The notes: a model not told the origin generated them from the sequence alone. A stretch of 64,000 nt of DNA from CAKXIK01 sp050947015 (GCA_050947015.1 JBMNVT010000011.1:1-64000); one strand, 5' to 3'. Shown: positions 23,587 to 39,886, numbered from the stretch's first letter. Numbers and translations are program-made.

Positions 23587-24498
23587 TTATTTGTTCACCG
23601 CATGGAGTATCCGCTCAACGGTATTCTGGATGACATACTCCTTGTAGCCGTCGGCATGTCCTGGGCTGCCGAACACACGCATCTTCTTGAGCGTAGCCTG
23701 TTTGACCGCCTCGGTAATGTTCGGCATCAGGTCGGTCATGCCAATGCCGGATTCAAAGTAATCGTGCGCAGTCTGCGCAGACGCATTGTTGATATCGGTG
23801 AAGATGTTCACCTTGGAGATTCCGTTCGCGATCGCATGGCGGAAATCCTCGTCCGAAAGACCGGAACCGCCGTGCAGAACGAGCGGTGTTTTGACGATGC
23901 TCGCGATCTCGGCCAGACGGTCAAAGTCGAGCTTCGGCTTGCTCTTGTAAGCGCCGTGCGCAGTACCGATTGCAACGGCCAAAGCATCCACCTCGGTGGC
24001 TTCGGCAAAAATTTTGGCCTCCATCGGGTCGGTGTAAATGCTGTGGTCGCCCTCTCCGCTGCCCTCTGCGCTGCTGCTGTTGGCACCGACGTGCCCCAGT
24101 TCTGCTTCCACAGAGATACCGTGGTCGTGGGCAAACTGCACCATCTGTGCAACTTCTTTCACGTTCATATCATAGCTGAGCGTGGAGCAGTCGTACATAA
24201 CGGAGGAAAAGCCGAGCGCGATCGCCTTGTGAACGCGGTCTTTGGTCAGGCCGTGGTCAAAGTGCAGAACCACCGGAACAGACGCCTTCTTGGCCAGCGG
24301 AACCAGCATTGGGGCCAGCTCCTCCAGGCTGGAAAACGGAAGCAGCACCTCTGCCGTGCCGATGATGACGGGAGACTGCGCCTCCTCGGCTGCCGCAATA
24401 ACGCCTTTCGCCATCTCAAGGTTGACGGTGTTGAACAGGCCAACAGCATACTTCTTCTTCTTTGCGTCCTTCAGGACTTCGTTCAGTGTTACCAGCAT
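23587..24498 (-). CDS. Class II fructose-bisphosphate/tagatose-bisphosphate aldolase family protein
   Basis: The zinc and phosphate motifs of class II aldolases are present in order: HFDHG (about 78-82), EAELGHVG, GTAHG, VLHGGSG and KVNIFTDI. Several differ from canonical FbaA/GatY (SVMYDCSTL instead of SVMIDGS, GTAHG instead of GTSHG), so the substrate may not be fructose-1,6-bisphosphate. With 303 residues the length is normal. It lies downstream of a NagB-like gene on the same strand and behind a divergent PocR-AraC regulator, which points to breakdown of an amino sugar or related phosphorylated sugar. Confidence 0.9.
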   Translation of the reverse strand: MLVTLNEVLKDAKKKKYAVGLFNTVNLEMAKGVIAAAEEAQSPVIIGTAEVLLPFSSLEELAPMLVPLAKKASVPVVLHFDHGLTKDRVHKAIALGFSSVMYDCSTLSYDMNVKEVAQMVQFAHDHGISVEAELGHVGANSSSAEGSGEGDHSIYTDPMEAKIFAEATEVDALAVAIGTAHGAYKSKPKLDFDRLAEIASIVKTPLVLHGGSGLSDEDFRHAIANGISKVNIFTDINNASAQTAHDYFESGIGMTDLMPNITEAVKQATLKKMRVFGSPGHADGYKEYVIQNTVERILHAVNK

Positions 24499-24614
24499 AA
24501 GCGTTGATCCTTTCTTTCATTTACCGCATCGGCGCCTTCGCTCTTCCCGCAGGACAGGAAAAGCGAACGCTGCCTCCTGCCAAACGCGGACCTGCGGGGA
24601 TCGATCCGGTTAAT

Positions 24615-25553
24615 TTAATTGCACTCCGCGGTCAGCGGGCCTGCCAGCTCCTGCAGATAGAACAGCTTGCCGGGCAGGGTGGGGATGAACGTGGAGGTGA
24701 TGTGCATATCGGGGCCGTAATGCAGCGTGGTCAGGAGGCTCATTCCCTGCCAGCCCATGCCGCGGCCCAAAGCGCCGTCTGCGCCGCCGATGGCGTAATC
24801 CGCCTGCAGGAACAGGCCGGGGCCGATGGTGTTCGCAGAGCACGGCACCAGTGTGGTACGGCTCTTAAAGCTTGTAATGGCGTTTTGCTCAATCGTCAGC
24901 GGATGCAGCTTTGCGCCAAGGCGGTACGGAGCCTTTTTCCATTCAGCCTCGCTGGCATAATCAACCGCAAAGGTCGGCTCCCAGAACGCGATGTGGCACA
25001 TGCGGCCAATGCCGTAAACCAGCACCAGACGCGCGCCCTCGGCTTTCAGCTTCGCGATCTTTTCCGGGTACGTCGGCAGATTTGTCTTGGTTGCAAAATT
25101 GCGCTGCTCCGGCGGAACGGTCAGTGCGCCGAGCTTGTTGAAGAACGCTTCCTTCATGCTGTATTCAAAGGAAGCGGGGTTGGTGTTCGGCAGCGTGTTG
25201 CCTTCGCCGTCAGCCCACTCATCCATATTGAAGGTCGTCACATGGTCGCAGCAAACGTTCCATTGCGTGAGGAAAAAGCTTGCCCATTTGTACATGCCCA
25301 TCGGGCCGACCGGCAAAATCATGGCAAGTTTCTTGCCTTCGTCGCGCGCCTTTTTGATCTGCAGCGCGATCTCATGACCCATGTAGGTATCAAAGTCATT
25401 GATGTTGGCGCATTCCACGGGGGTAAACTTTTCATTCCAGAAATCCTCGCGCGCAACGCCCTTTTCGCAGCAGGCGTCAATTTTCGCCATGTCCCAGCCT
25501 TTGGGGTAAAAGCCCTCCAGATTGGAACCTTTCACTGTGCTCATAAAATCCAT
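24615..25553 (-). CDS. Glucosamine-6-phosphate deaminase/isomerase-like protein (NagB superfamily)
   Basis: Start at 25553 (AAGGAGG, 8-base spacing) gives 312 residues, longer than NagB (about 240-266). Recognisable motifs are TFNMDEW (NagB D72 region) and GIGRMCHIAFWEP, equivalent to G-x-G-x-D-G-H-I-A-F-N-E-P. The catalytic His and Glu are kept but the Asp (D141 of E. coli NagB) is replaced by Met and the following Gly by Cys, so ordinary deaminase chemistry is doubtful; an isomerase or lactonase role is possible. The gene is the first of a two-gene unit with the aldolase. Confidence 0.83.
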   Translation of the reverse strand: MDFMSTVKGSNLEGFYPKGWDMAKIDACCEKGVAREDFWNEKFTPVECANINDFDTYMGHEIALQIKKARDEGKKLAMILPVGPMGMYKWASFFLTQWNVCCDHVTTFNMDEWADGEGNTLPNTNPASFEYSMKEAFFNKLGALTVPPEQRNFATKTNLPTYPEKIAKLKAEGARLVLVYGIGRMCHIAFWEPTFAVDYASEAEWKKAPYRLGAKLHPLTIEQNAITSFKSRTTLVPCSANTIGPGLFLQADYAIGGADGALGRGMGWQGMSLLTTLHYGPDMHITSTFIPTLPGKLFYLQELAGPLTAECN

Positions 25554-25606
25554 GATGGTGTCCTCCTTGTATTGTATTCCTTCCGGCAATCTGCCGTTGA
25601 TATTAC

Positions 25607-25655
25607 TATCATACTTTACTTTATTTGCAAAATATAGTATTATTTCAGTATGATA
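25607..25655. promoter_or_regulatory. Inverted repeat and promoter in the divergent regulator/enzyme interval
   Basis: TATCATACT (25607-25615) and AGTATGATA (25647-25655) are perfect 9-base inverted copies separated by 31 bases. For the regulator, TTGCAA (25625-25630), 18 bases and TATGAT (25649-25654) form a promoter overlapping the right arm. This is a plausible binding site for the AraC-type protein. Confidence 0.55.
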
Positions 25656-25715
25656 TTAGCACAAATTCGTCACTCAAGCGTGACTGCCGAAAATCGGCGC
25701 AGAGGAGAAATCAAA

Positions 25716-26561
25716 ATGATGGAAACCACATTTGCACTCGAACCGATCCGACGCCTGTTGATGGATTTTTACCGCGTCACCGGGCATCAGCTCGGCATTT
25801 TTGACGTGGAAGGAAAGGCCGTGCTCCGCTGCCCGGCACAATTTCACCTGTTCTGCCGGATGATTCAGTCCACTGCGGAGGGGCGGCGCCGCTGCATGAA
25901 CTGCGACCGACAGGGCTTCCGTACCGCGCAGAAAACCGGCGAGCTTTGCACCTACCGCTGCCACGCCGGCCTGCTGGAGGTCTGCGCGCCCGTCACCGAC
26001 GGCGGCGAGGTCATCAGTTATTTGATGTTCGGCCACCTGTTGGACAGCCGCAGCCCGGAACAGCAATGGGAACAGACCCGCGCCGGCTGCGAAGCTTTCT
26101 GCACCGACCTTGCTGCCTTGCGCGAAGCGTTCGATACCCTGCAGAAAGTGGAGCCAGAATACATCACCGCTCTTTCCAATATCCTGAAAACATGCGTGGG
26201 ATATATTCAATTGCAGCAGCTGGTGCGTCCTCGCCGGACAGATATCTGGGAATCGCTGCAAAGCTATCTTGCGCAGCATCTGACCGAAAAGCTTGAAATC
26301 GAGCAGATCGCAGAAAACTTTTCTATCAGCGTTTCCACACTTTCGCGTGTTGTACAGCAGCACACAGGTACAACCGTAGGAAAATGGATTCTGGCGGAAC
26401 GGCTGGCGCTTGCCAAGCAATATCTCCGCAACACATCGCTGCCGGTCGCCGAAATTGCCGCAAAATGCGGGATTCCTGATTACAACTACTTTTCCCGCCT
26501 GTTCCGCCGGGAACACGGATGCAGTCCGCGGGCGTTTCGCGCTAAAAATAAAAGCAATTGA
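25716..26561 (+). CDS. PocR-domain AraC-family transcriptional regulator
   Basis: Start at 25716 (GAGGAG upstream) gives 281 residues. Residues about 10-165 form a PocR sensory domain with its cysteine pattern (C...FC...RRCMNCD...CTYRCHAGL), and residues about 185-281 hold the two AraC helix-turn-helix motifs (IEQIAENFSISVSTLSRVV and VAEIAAKCGIPDYNYFSRLFRREHG, both shown in part). PocR-type sensors bind small ligands such as diols or sugars. The gene is divergent from the NagB-like/aldolase unit and most likely activates it in response to the pathway substrate. Confidence 0.92.
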   Translation: MMETTFALEPIRRLLMDFYRVTGHQLGIFDVEGKAVLRCPAQFHLFCRMIQSTAEGRRRCMNCDRQGFRTAQKTGELCTYRCHAGLLEVCAPVTDGGEVISYLMFGHLLDSRSPEQQWEQTRAGCEAFCTDLAALREAFDTLQKVEPEYITALSNILKTCVGYIQLQQLVRPRRTDIWESLQSYLAQHLTEKLEIEQIAENFSISVSTLSRVVQQHTGTTVGKWILAERLALAKQYLRNTSLPVAEIAAKCGIPDYNYFSRLFRREHGCSPRAFRAKNKSN

Positions 26562-26673
26562 CTTATCGAACCATTGTGTTAATCATAGCATATTTCTTAT
26601 ACCTTGTCCATACTTGGCGCTTATTTCGATAATTGGACAGTAAATTCATAATATTCAATCAGATATAATCAAA

Positions 26674-26712
26674 AATAATCACTCAGAACTTATGGGTTCT
26701 GAGTGATTATTT
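26674..26712. terminator. Bidirectional terminator
   Basis: A 16-bp stem (26674-26689 with 26695-26710, near-perfect) with A-rich and T-rich flanks between the convergent araC-type and nifX-type genes. The better T run is on the minus strand. Confidence 0.85.
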
Positions 26713-26735
26713 GCCAATACAAATTTCAACCTGCG

Positions 26736-27152
26736 TCAGTGGCCACAGCTGCCCTCACAGTGATGCTCCCCGCAGCCATGCTCTCCGCATCGGTGCACTT
26801 CTCCGTCATGTTCCCGGTCGTGGTGCGAACAGCGTACGTTGGGGTCAAAGTTCAGCGTACCGCCGATCAACTCCATTACCGCGGCATCCGCGTTTCCGCT
26901 GACACCGCCGAACAGCCGGATCCCGGCAGCGGCCAACACCTGCTGCGCGCCGCCGCCAATCCCGCCGCAGATCAGCGTATCCACTCCGTTTGCGGCAAGG
27001 AATCCTGCAAGCGCGCCGTGACCGCTGCCGTTGGTATCGGTCACCCGGCTGGCGGTAATCTCACCGTTTTCCACCGTATAAATTTTGAATTGCTGCGAGT
27101 GCCCAAAGTGCTGAAAAACCCGGCCGTTTTCATAAGCGACTGCAATTTTCAT
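26736..27152 (-). CDS. NifX/NifB-C-terminal-like (dinitrogenase iron-molybdenum cofactor family) protein with His/Cys tail
   Basis: The first about 105 residues show the NifX/VnfX-type fold: MKIAVAYENGRVFQHFGHS, then the G-G-I-G-G-G-A loop. The last about 30 residues are a metal-binding tail very rich in His and Cys (HH, EHGCGEHHCEGSCGH). No nitrogenase genes are nearby, so this is one of the small orphan proteins thought to carry iron-sulfur or other metal clusters in anaerobes. The DUF134 regulator just upstream on the same strand is its usual neighbour and may control it. Confidence 0.88.
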   Translation of the reverse strand: MKIAVAYENGRVFQHFGHSQQFKIYTVENGEITASRVTDTNGSGHGALAGFLAANGVDTLICGGIGGGAQQVLAAAGIRLFGGVSGNADAAVMELIGGTLNFDPNVRCSHHDREHDGEVHRCGEHGCGEHHCEGSCGH

Positions 27153-27200
27153 AATGATCTGATCCTTTCTTTCTCCATGGTAATTTTAGATTGTTCCGGC

Positions 27201-27551
27201 TCACTCCTGCTGCGGATTTTTACAGCAGTGCCTGTGGCATCCTTTTCCACACTGACCGCTGTACCTGCGGCACACCACATAATCGCCGCCCGAAATCACC
27301 AGACGCCTGCCGTTTACCAGCGCGTCGGCAATTTTTCTGCGGGCAGCGTTATAAATACCCTGTACGGTTGTTCGCGAAACCCGCATCTGAGCAGCGCATT
27401 CCTCCTGCGTGCATGTTTCCAGATCGATCAAACGAACCGTTTCATATTCGTCTATACTCAGGACGATTTGTCCCACAGCCGACCGGGCAGGAAGAAACTC
27501 CCGGTTAAACGGCAGACAGCAAACCTGCCTTTTTTTGGTTGGTCTGGGCAC
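27201..27551 (-). CDS. DUF134/UPF0251-family DNA-binding protein
   Basis: A GTG start at 27551 (GGAGG upstream) gives the canonical family beginning V-P-R-P-x-K-K-R-x-V-C-C-L-P. A sigma-70 region-4-like helix-turn-helix follows (IDEYETVRLIDLETCTQEECAAQMRVSRTTVQGIY, given in part), and the C-terminus has the conserved Cys cluster (CRRYSGQCGKGCHRHCC). The cysteines suggest metal or redox sensing. Palindromes overlap its own promoter, so autoregulation is likely. It is followed after 48 bases by the NifX-like gene. Confidence 0.92.
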   Translation of the reverse strand: MPRPTKKRQVCCLPFNREFLPARSAVGQIVLSIDEYETVRLIDLETCTQEECAAQMRVSRTTVQGIYNAARRKIADALVNGRRLVISGGDYVVCRRYSGQCGKGCHRHCCKNPQQE

Positions 27552-27567
27552 TTTTTCGCCTCCTTTT

Positions 27568-27614
27568 CCGACATATGTCGGATTCATTGTAACCTGTTTT
27601 CCGGCATATGTCAA
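27568..27614 (-). promoter_or_regulatory. Promoter with two palindromic operators for DUF134
   Basis: On the minus strand TTGACA (27614-27609), 17 bases, TACAAT (27591-27586). CCGACATATGTCGG (27568-27581) is a perfect palindrome just after the -10 box, and TTGACATATGCCGG (27614-27601) is a near-copy covering the -35 box. Binding at both would block transcription. Confidence 0.75.
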
Positions 27615-27623
27615 GAATAAAGA

Positions 27624-27658
27624 CAAAAAAGAGCACCTGCATTGCTGCGGATGCTCTC
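27624..27658 (-). terminator. Terminator of the str operon after tuf
   Basis: Minus-strand stem (27657-27649 with 27637-27630, one G-U and a bulge) followed by six T. It separates tuf from the DUF134 promoter by about ten bases. Confidence 0.75.
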
Positions 27659-27676
27659 TGTAAATCAGGAACGAAA

Positions 27677-28879
27677 TCAGGCGTTGATCTTGGAAACAAC
27701 ACCGGAACCAACGGTACGGCCGCCTTCACGGATAGCAAAGCGGAGGCCTTCTTCAATGGCGATCGGGGTAATCAGCTCAACATCCATCTCGACGTTATCG
27801 CCAGGCATGCACATCTCGGTGCCTTCCGGCAGCTCGATGACACCCGTAACGTCAGTCGTTCTGAAATAGAACTGCGGACGATAGTTGTTGAAGAACGGCG
27901 TATGACGGCCGCCTTCTTCCTTGGTCAGAACATAAACCTGACCATGGAATTTGGTGTGCGGATGAATGGTGCCCGGTTTGCAAAGAACCTGGCCGCGCTC
28001 GATATCCGTTCTCTGCACGCCGCGGAGCAGCGCACCGATGTTATCGCCAGCCTCGGCATAGTCGAGGGTCTTGCGGAACATTTCGATACCGGTAACAACC
28101 GTCTTCTTGCGCTCGTCGGTGAGGCCGATGATCTCGACTTCTTCGCCGGTCTTCAGCTGGCCACGCTCAACTCTGCCGGTGGCTACAGTGCCGCGGCCGG
28201 TGATCGTAAACACGTCTTCAACAGGCATCAGGAACGGCAGGTCAGCCTTGTGTTCCGGAGTCGGAATATAGCTGTCAACAGCGTCCATTAACTCAAGAAT
28301 CGGCTTGTATTCCGGAGCGTTGATATCCGTGGAAGTAGATTCCAGAGCCTGCAGAGCAGAACCGCGGATGATCGGGGTATCGTCGCCCGGGAATTCGTAC
28401 TCGTTCAGGATCTCGCGGATTTCCATCTCGACGAGGTCAAGCAGTTCCGGATCGTCGACCTGATCTGCTTTGTTCATGAACGCGACGATATACGGCACGC
28501 CGACCTGACGGGAAAGCAGGATGTGCTCGCGGGTCTGCGGCATAACGCCGTCAGCAGCGGAAACAACCAGAATTGCACCGTCCATCTGAGCAGCACCGGT
28601 AATCATGTTCTTGACGTAGTCAGCATGGCCGGGGCAGTCCACGTGAGCATAGTGACGATTGTCAGTCTGATACTCAACGTGAGAGGTGTTGATGGTAATG
28701 CCGCGCTCTCTCTCTTCGGGAGCCTTATCGATGTTCGCATAATCCGTAAACTCAGCGTCGCCCTTCAGCGCAAGCACCTTGGTGATTGCGGCGGTCAGGG
28801 TGGTCTTGCCATGGTCAACGTGGCCGATGGTGCCGATGTTTACATGGGGCTTGTTTCTTTCAAATTTAGCCTTTGCCAT
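27677..28879 (-). CDS. tuf: Elongation factor Tu
   Basis: EF-Tu delivers aminoacyl-tRNA to the ribosome. The 400-residue sequence is complete, with the GTPase motifs GHVDHGKTT (G1), DCPGHADY (G3) and NKAD (G4) and all three domains. RBS GAAGGAGG precedes the ATG. It is the last gene of the rpoB-rpoC-rpsL-rpsG-fusA-tuf block, 98 bases after fusA, and is followed by a terminator. Whether a second tuf copy exists elsewhere cannot be seen here. Confidence 0.99.
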   Translation of the reverse strand: MAKAKFERNKPHVNIGTIGHVDHGKTTLTAAITKVLALKGDAEFTDYANIDKAPEERERGITINTSHVEYQTDNRHYAHVDCPGHADYVKNMITGAAQMDGAILVVSAADGVMPQTREHILLSRQVGVPYIVAFMNKADQVDDPELLDLVEMEIREILNEYEFPGDDTPIIRGSALQALESTSTDINAPEYKPILELMDAVDSYIPTPEHKADLPFLMPVEDVFTITGRGTVATGRVERGQLKTGEEVEIIGLTDERKKTVVTGIEMFRKTLDYAEAGDNIGALLRGVQRTDIERGQVLCKPGTIHPHTKFHGQVYVLTKEEGGRHTPFFNNYRPQFYFRTTDVTGVIELPEGTEMCMPGDNVEMDVELITPIAIEEGLRFAIREGGRTVGSGVVSKINA

Positions 28880-28977
28880 TGGAAAAATCCTCCTTCGTAA
28901 TTCAATTCATAAATCTTTTTTCGCAAATTCACTGCTACTTGATATTGTATCAAGCAGCGGCAAAAAATTCAAGACAT

Positions 28978-31071
28978 TTAGTCCTCTTTTTTCGCTCTTC
29001 CGGCAATGATTTTTTCGCCGACAGACTTCGGAACCTCAGAATAGTTGTGCGGCTCCATGGAGTACTGACCGCGGCCCTGCGTTTTGGAGCGCAGGTCGGT
29101 GGCGTAACCAAACATTTCGGAAAGCGGAATGAGGGCTTCGATCTCCTGACCGGACGGCGTCGCCGTCATGCCGAGCATAACGCCGCGGCGGGAGTTGACG
29201 TCGCCGATGACATCGCCCATATATTCTTCCGGAACGATGATGACGACTTTCATAATCGGCTCGAGCAAAATGGGCTTCGCCTTGCGCATTGCCTCTTTAA
29301 AGGCCATGGAACCGGCGATCTTAAACGCCATTTCAGAGGAGTCGACCTCGTGATACGAACCGTCGTACAAGGTGACCTTTACGTCAACAACCGGGTAACC
29401 TGCGAGCACGCCGCTGAGCATTGCGCCCTGAATACCTTGGTCGACCGCCGGAATATATTCCTTCGGGATCGCGCCGCCGACAACGGCATTGACAAACTCG
29501 TAGCCCTTTTCGGGGTTCGGATCCAGCTTGATCTTAACATGACCGTACTGGCCGCGGCCGCCGGACTGACGGGCATACTTTTCATCAACATCGGCATTGC
29601 CGGTAATGGTCTCCTTATAAGCAACCTGCGGCTTGCCGACGTTTGCCTCGACCTTGAATTCACGCAGCAGACGGTCGACAATAATCTCCAGATGAAGCTC
29701 ACCCATGCCGGCGATGATCGTCTGACCAGTCTCTTCATCGGTGTAAGCCTTAAAGGTCGGGTCTTCTTCTGCCAGCTTGGCAAGAGCGATGCCCATCTTC
29801 TCCTGGCCGGCCTTGGTTTTCGGTTCGATGGCAACGCGGATAACCGGATCCGGGAACTCCATGGATTCGAGAATGACCGGAGCCTTGGGGTCGCAGAGCG
29901 TGTCGCCGGTCGTCGTGTTCTTAAGTCCAACCGCGGCGGCAATGTCACCGGCGTAAACGCACTCAATATCCTGACGGTGGTTGGCGTGCATCTGCAGAAT
30001 ACGGCCCAAACGCTCATTGCCGTCCTTCACAGAGTTGTAAACGGTGTCACCGGCGTTCACGGTGCCGGAATAAACGCGGAAGAAGCAAAGCTTGCCGACG
30101 AACGGGTCGGTCGCAATCTTGAATGCGAGCGCGGAAAACGGCTCGGTATCCGAAGAATGGCGATCTTCTTCCTCGCCAGTATCCGGATTGGTGCCGCGGA
30201 TAGCCGGAACATCGGTCGGAGCCGGCATATAATCGATGATGGCGTCAAGCAGCTTCTGCACGCCCTTGTTGCGGTAAGAAGTACCGCAGACAACCGGAAC
30301 AAGCTCGTTGTCCAGCGTGGCCTGACGAAGCACACGGCGCAGCTCCGCAACCGGAATCTCTTCGCCGTTAAGGTATTTATCCATCAGCTCGTCGTCATGT
30401 TCAACAATCGCTTCCACCATTTCGGCGTGATACTGCTCAGCTTTTTCTTTCATGTCGTCCGGAATCTCTTCCACACGCATGTCCTTGCCAAGCTCATCGT
30501 AGTAGACATCCGCGTTCATCTCCATCAGGTCAATGATGCCGCGGAACGTATCCTCCGAGCCGATCGGCAGCTCGATCGGGACCGGATGGCACTTCAGACG
30601 ATCCTTCATCATCTGAACCACACGGTAAAAATCGGCGCCCATGATGTCCATTTTGTTGACGTAAGCCATGCGCGGCACGCGGTATTTATCCGCCTGACGC
30701 CACACGGTTTCAGACTGCGGCTCAACGCCGCCCTTGGCACAGAAAACCGTCACAGAACCGTCCATCACACGCAGCGAACGTTCCACCTCAACGGTGAAGT
30801 CCACGTGGCCGGGGGTGTCAATGATGTTGATCCTGTACTTGTTGTCGTTCCGGTTCCAGAAACAGGTGGTTGCAGCCGATGTGATCGTGATGCCTCTTTC
30901 CTGCTCCTGCGCCATCCAGTCCATGGTCGCCGCGCCGTCATGCGTTTCACCAATCTTATGGTTAACGCCTGTATAAAACAAGATACGCTCAGTTGTCGTA
31001 GTCTTGCCGGCGTCGATATGCGCCATGATACCAATGTTACGGGTATGCTCCAAAGATATCTGCCTCGGCAT
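28978..31071 (-). CDS. fusA: Elongation factor G
   Basis: EF-G drives translocation using GTP. The 697-residue protein has G1 AHIDAGKTTTTERIL, G3 DTPGHVDF and G4 NKMD, then domains II-V, ending in the typical MEPHNYSEVPKSV region. RBS AAGGAGAG lies upstream. The order rpsL-rpsG-fusA-tuf is the standard str arrangement. Confidence 0.99.
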   Translation of the reverse strand: MPRQISLEHTRNIGIMAHIDAGKTTTTERILFYTGVNHKIGETHDGAATMDWMAQEQERGITITSAATTCFWNRNDNKYRINIIDTPGHVDFTVEVERSLRVMDGSVTVFCAKGGVEPQSETVWRQADKYRVPRMAYVNKMDIMGADFYRVVQMMKDRLKCHPVPIELPIGSEDTFRGIIDLMEMNADVYYDELGKDMRVEEIPDDMKEKAEQYHAEMVEAIVEHDDELMDKYLNGEEIPVAELRRVLRQATLDNELVPVVCGTSYRNKGVQKLLDAIIDYMPAPTDVPAIRGTNPDTGEEEDRHSSDTEPFSALAFKIATDPFVGKLCFFRVYSGTVNAGDTVYNSVKDGNERLGRILQMHANHRQDIECVYAGDIAAAVGLKNTTTGDTLCDPKAPVILESMEFPDPVIRVAIEPKTKAGQEKMGIALAKLAEEDPTFKAYTDEETGQTIIAGMGELHLEIIVDRLLREFKVEANVGKPQVAYKETITGNADVDEKYARQSGGRGQYGHVKIKLDPNPEKGYEFVNAVVGGAIPKEYIPAVDQGIQGAMLSGVLAGYPVVDVKVTLYDGSYHEVDSSEMAFKIAGSMAFKEAMRKAKPILLEPIMKVVIIVPEEYMGDVIGDVNSRRGVMLGMTATPSGQEIEALIPLSEMFGYATDLRSKTQGRGQYSMEPHNYSEVPKSVGEKIIAGRAKKED

Positions 31072-31206
31072 AATGTTCTCTCCTTACCTCTTGGATGTGT
31101 TATGCAGCAAACAGGCGGGCATAACACCCAGGCAATGCTTGCAGCCAAAGCTCTTGTCCTCGGAAGGCAAACCCGCGGACAAAAACAGTTTTTTTCACAG
31201 ATACAA

Positions 31207-31677
31207 TTACCATCTGTAGTGGGCAAACGCCTTGTTGGCTTCTGCCATCTTGTGCGTGTCTTCACGCTTTTTGAAGGCGCCGCCTGCACCGTTCACGGCG
31301 TCGAGGATCTCGTTGGCGAGTCTTTCCTTCATGGTCTTTTCGGAACGGGCGCGGGAATAGGTGGAAATCCAACGCAGACCGAGGGTTTCCTTTCTTTCCG
31401 GGCGCACCTCCATCGGAACCTGATAGGTTGCGCCGCCGACACGGCGAGCCTTAACCTCCAGAACCGGCATTACGTTTTCCATCGCCGCCTCAAAAACTTC
31501 GAGCGGCTCCTTGCCGGTCTTCTCGGCGATGATGTCGAACGCACCGTAAACGATCTTCTGGGCAACGCCCTTCTTCCCGTCGTACATCACGTTGTTGATC
31601 AGCCGGGTCACCAGCTTGGAATTATAAAGCGGATCGGGCAAAACATCACGTTTCGCGATTGAGCCTCTTCTTGGCAC
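31207..31677 (-). CDS. rpsG: 30S ribosomal protein S7
   Basis: S7 organises the 16S rRNA 3' domain. The family begins (M/V)PRRG-x-x-x-K-R-x-V-x-x-D-P and ends with A-N-K-A-F-A-H-Y-R-W, both seen. I chose the GTG at 31677 because GAAGGAGGG lies just upstream and the protein then has the usual 156 residues; the longer frame is an upstream artefact. Confidence 0.98.
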   Translation of the reverse strand: MPRRGSIAKRDVLPDPLYNSKLVTRLINNVMYDGKKGVAQKIVYGAFDIIAEKTGKEPLEVFEAAMENVMPVLEVKARRVGGATYQVPMEVRPERKETLGLRWISTYSRARSEKTMKERLANEILDAVNGAGGAFKKREDTHKMAEANKAFAHYRW

Positions 31678-31822
31678 TTTACTTCCCTCCTTCACAGAAA
31701 TGATATCATCGGTACTCGAAAGCGACAAACTTCCGTAGGCCAACACAGAGGCGCATTAATCTATGATTAAACGCCGCTGCATTGCGTCTTTTGCAAAAAC
31801 TGCAGCTACTGTAAAATTTGTC

Positions 31823-32251
31823 TTACTTCTTTGCGGCTCCAGCCTTCGGGCGTTTTGCGCCGTACTTGGAACGGGCCTGCATTCTCTTCGCGACGCCCTG
31901 AGCATCGAGCGTACCGCGGATGATGTGGTAACGCACACCAGGAAGATCCTTGACACGACCGCCGCGAATCAGCACGACGGAGTGCTCCTGCAGGTTGTGA
32001 CCCACACCCGGAATATAAGCGGAAACTTCGATTCCGTTGGAAAGACGCACACGGGCAATCTTACGGAGCGCAGAGTTCGGCTTTTTCGGAGTAGCGGTTT
32101 TTACGGTCGTGCAGACGCCGCGCTTCTGCGGAGAATCCTGATCGATCGCAACACGCTTTTTGGAGTTCCAGCCCTTGAGCAGAGCCGGCGCTTTCGCCTT
32201 CTTCTGGGCGGTTTCTCTTCCTTTGCGAACCAACTGGTTAAAACTTGGCAT
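31823..32251 (-). CDS. rpsL: 30S ribosomal protein S12
   Basis: S12 monitors decoding accuracy. The 142-residue sequence contains the streptomycin-related segments T-P-K-K-P-N-S-A-L-R-K (wild-type Lys) and V-R-Y-H-I-I-R-G. RBS AAGGAGGTG precedes the ATG. The gene follows rpoC after about 120 bases; the L7Ae-like gene often found here in Firmicutes is absent. Confidence 0.98.
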   Translation of the reverse strand: MPSFNQLVRKGRETAQKKAKAPALLKGWNSKKRVAIDQDSPQKRGVCTTVKTATPKKPNSALRKIARVRLSNGIEVSAYIPGVGHNLQEHSVVLIRGGRVKDLPGVRYHIIRGTLDAQGVAKRMQARSKYGAKRPKAGAAKK

Positions 32252-32284
32252 TCAGACACCTCCTTGCACAAAATATCTATGTTG

Positions 32285-32346
32285 AGAGGGATTGTCCCTC
32301 AAAACAAGCAAAGTCAGGAACAGCCGGATTTGGCAACAAATCCGGC
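32285..32346 (-). promoter_or_regulatory. Two hairpins in the rpoC-rpsL gap
   Basis: A 9-bp stem GCCGGATTT/AAATCCGGC (32323-32331 with 32338-32346) and a smaller GAGGG/CCCTC stem (about 32285-32300) lie upstream of rpsL. No T run follows, so they are more likely RNA processing or translational control elements than terminators. Confidence 0.4.
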
Positions 32347-32370
32347 GTAGTCCCACGTTTTATTATGATA

Positions 32371-35922
<3,552 letters not shown>

Positions 35923-35948
35923 GCTTATAACCTCCTGTCAATCAGAAA

Positions 35949-39695
<3,747 letters not shown>

Positions 39696-39857
39696 AGGCT
39701 CTATCACTCCATTCCTCTATTTACCGACAACTTCGGCGAAAATGGTTGGTCATGAAATTTCCTTGGAAATTTGGACAAAAACCCTTGAAATTGCGGTCGG
39801 TTTATGCTAATATACTCAAAGAAATAGGCACAAATTCCCAAGATAATGCAGTATATT

Positions 39858-39886
39858 ATTGTACCGCATTTTCTTTGGTTTGTCAA
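39858..39886 (-). promoter_or_regulatory. Strong promoter of the rpoBC-str block
   Basis: TTGACA (39886-39881), 17-base spacer, TACAAT (39863-39858). The leader of about 155 bases contains an AAATTTCC/GGAAATTT hairpin near 39755-39775. Confidence 0.85.

Noticed and set aside
28873..31662. 929-residue plus-strand frame opposite fusA and rpsG
   Set aside because: It is a shadow of highly expressed genes with strong codon bias, which removes stop codons from the opposite strand.
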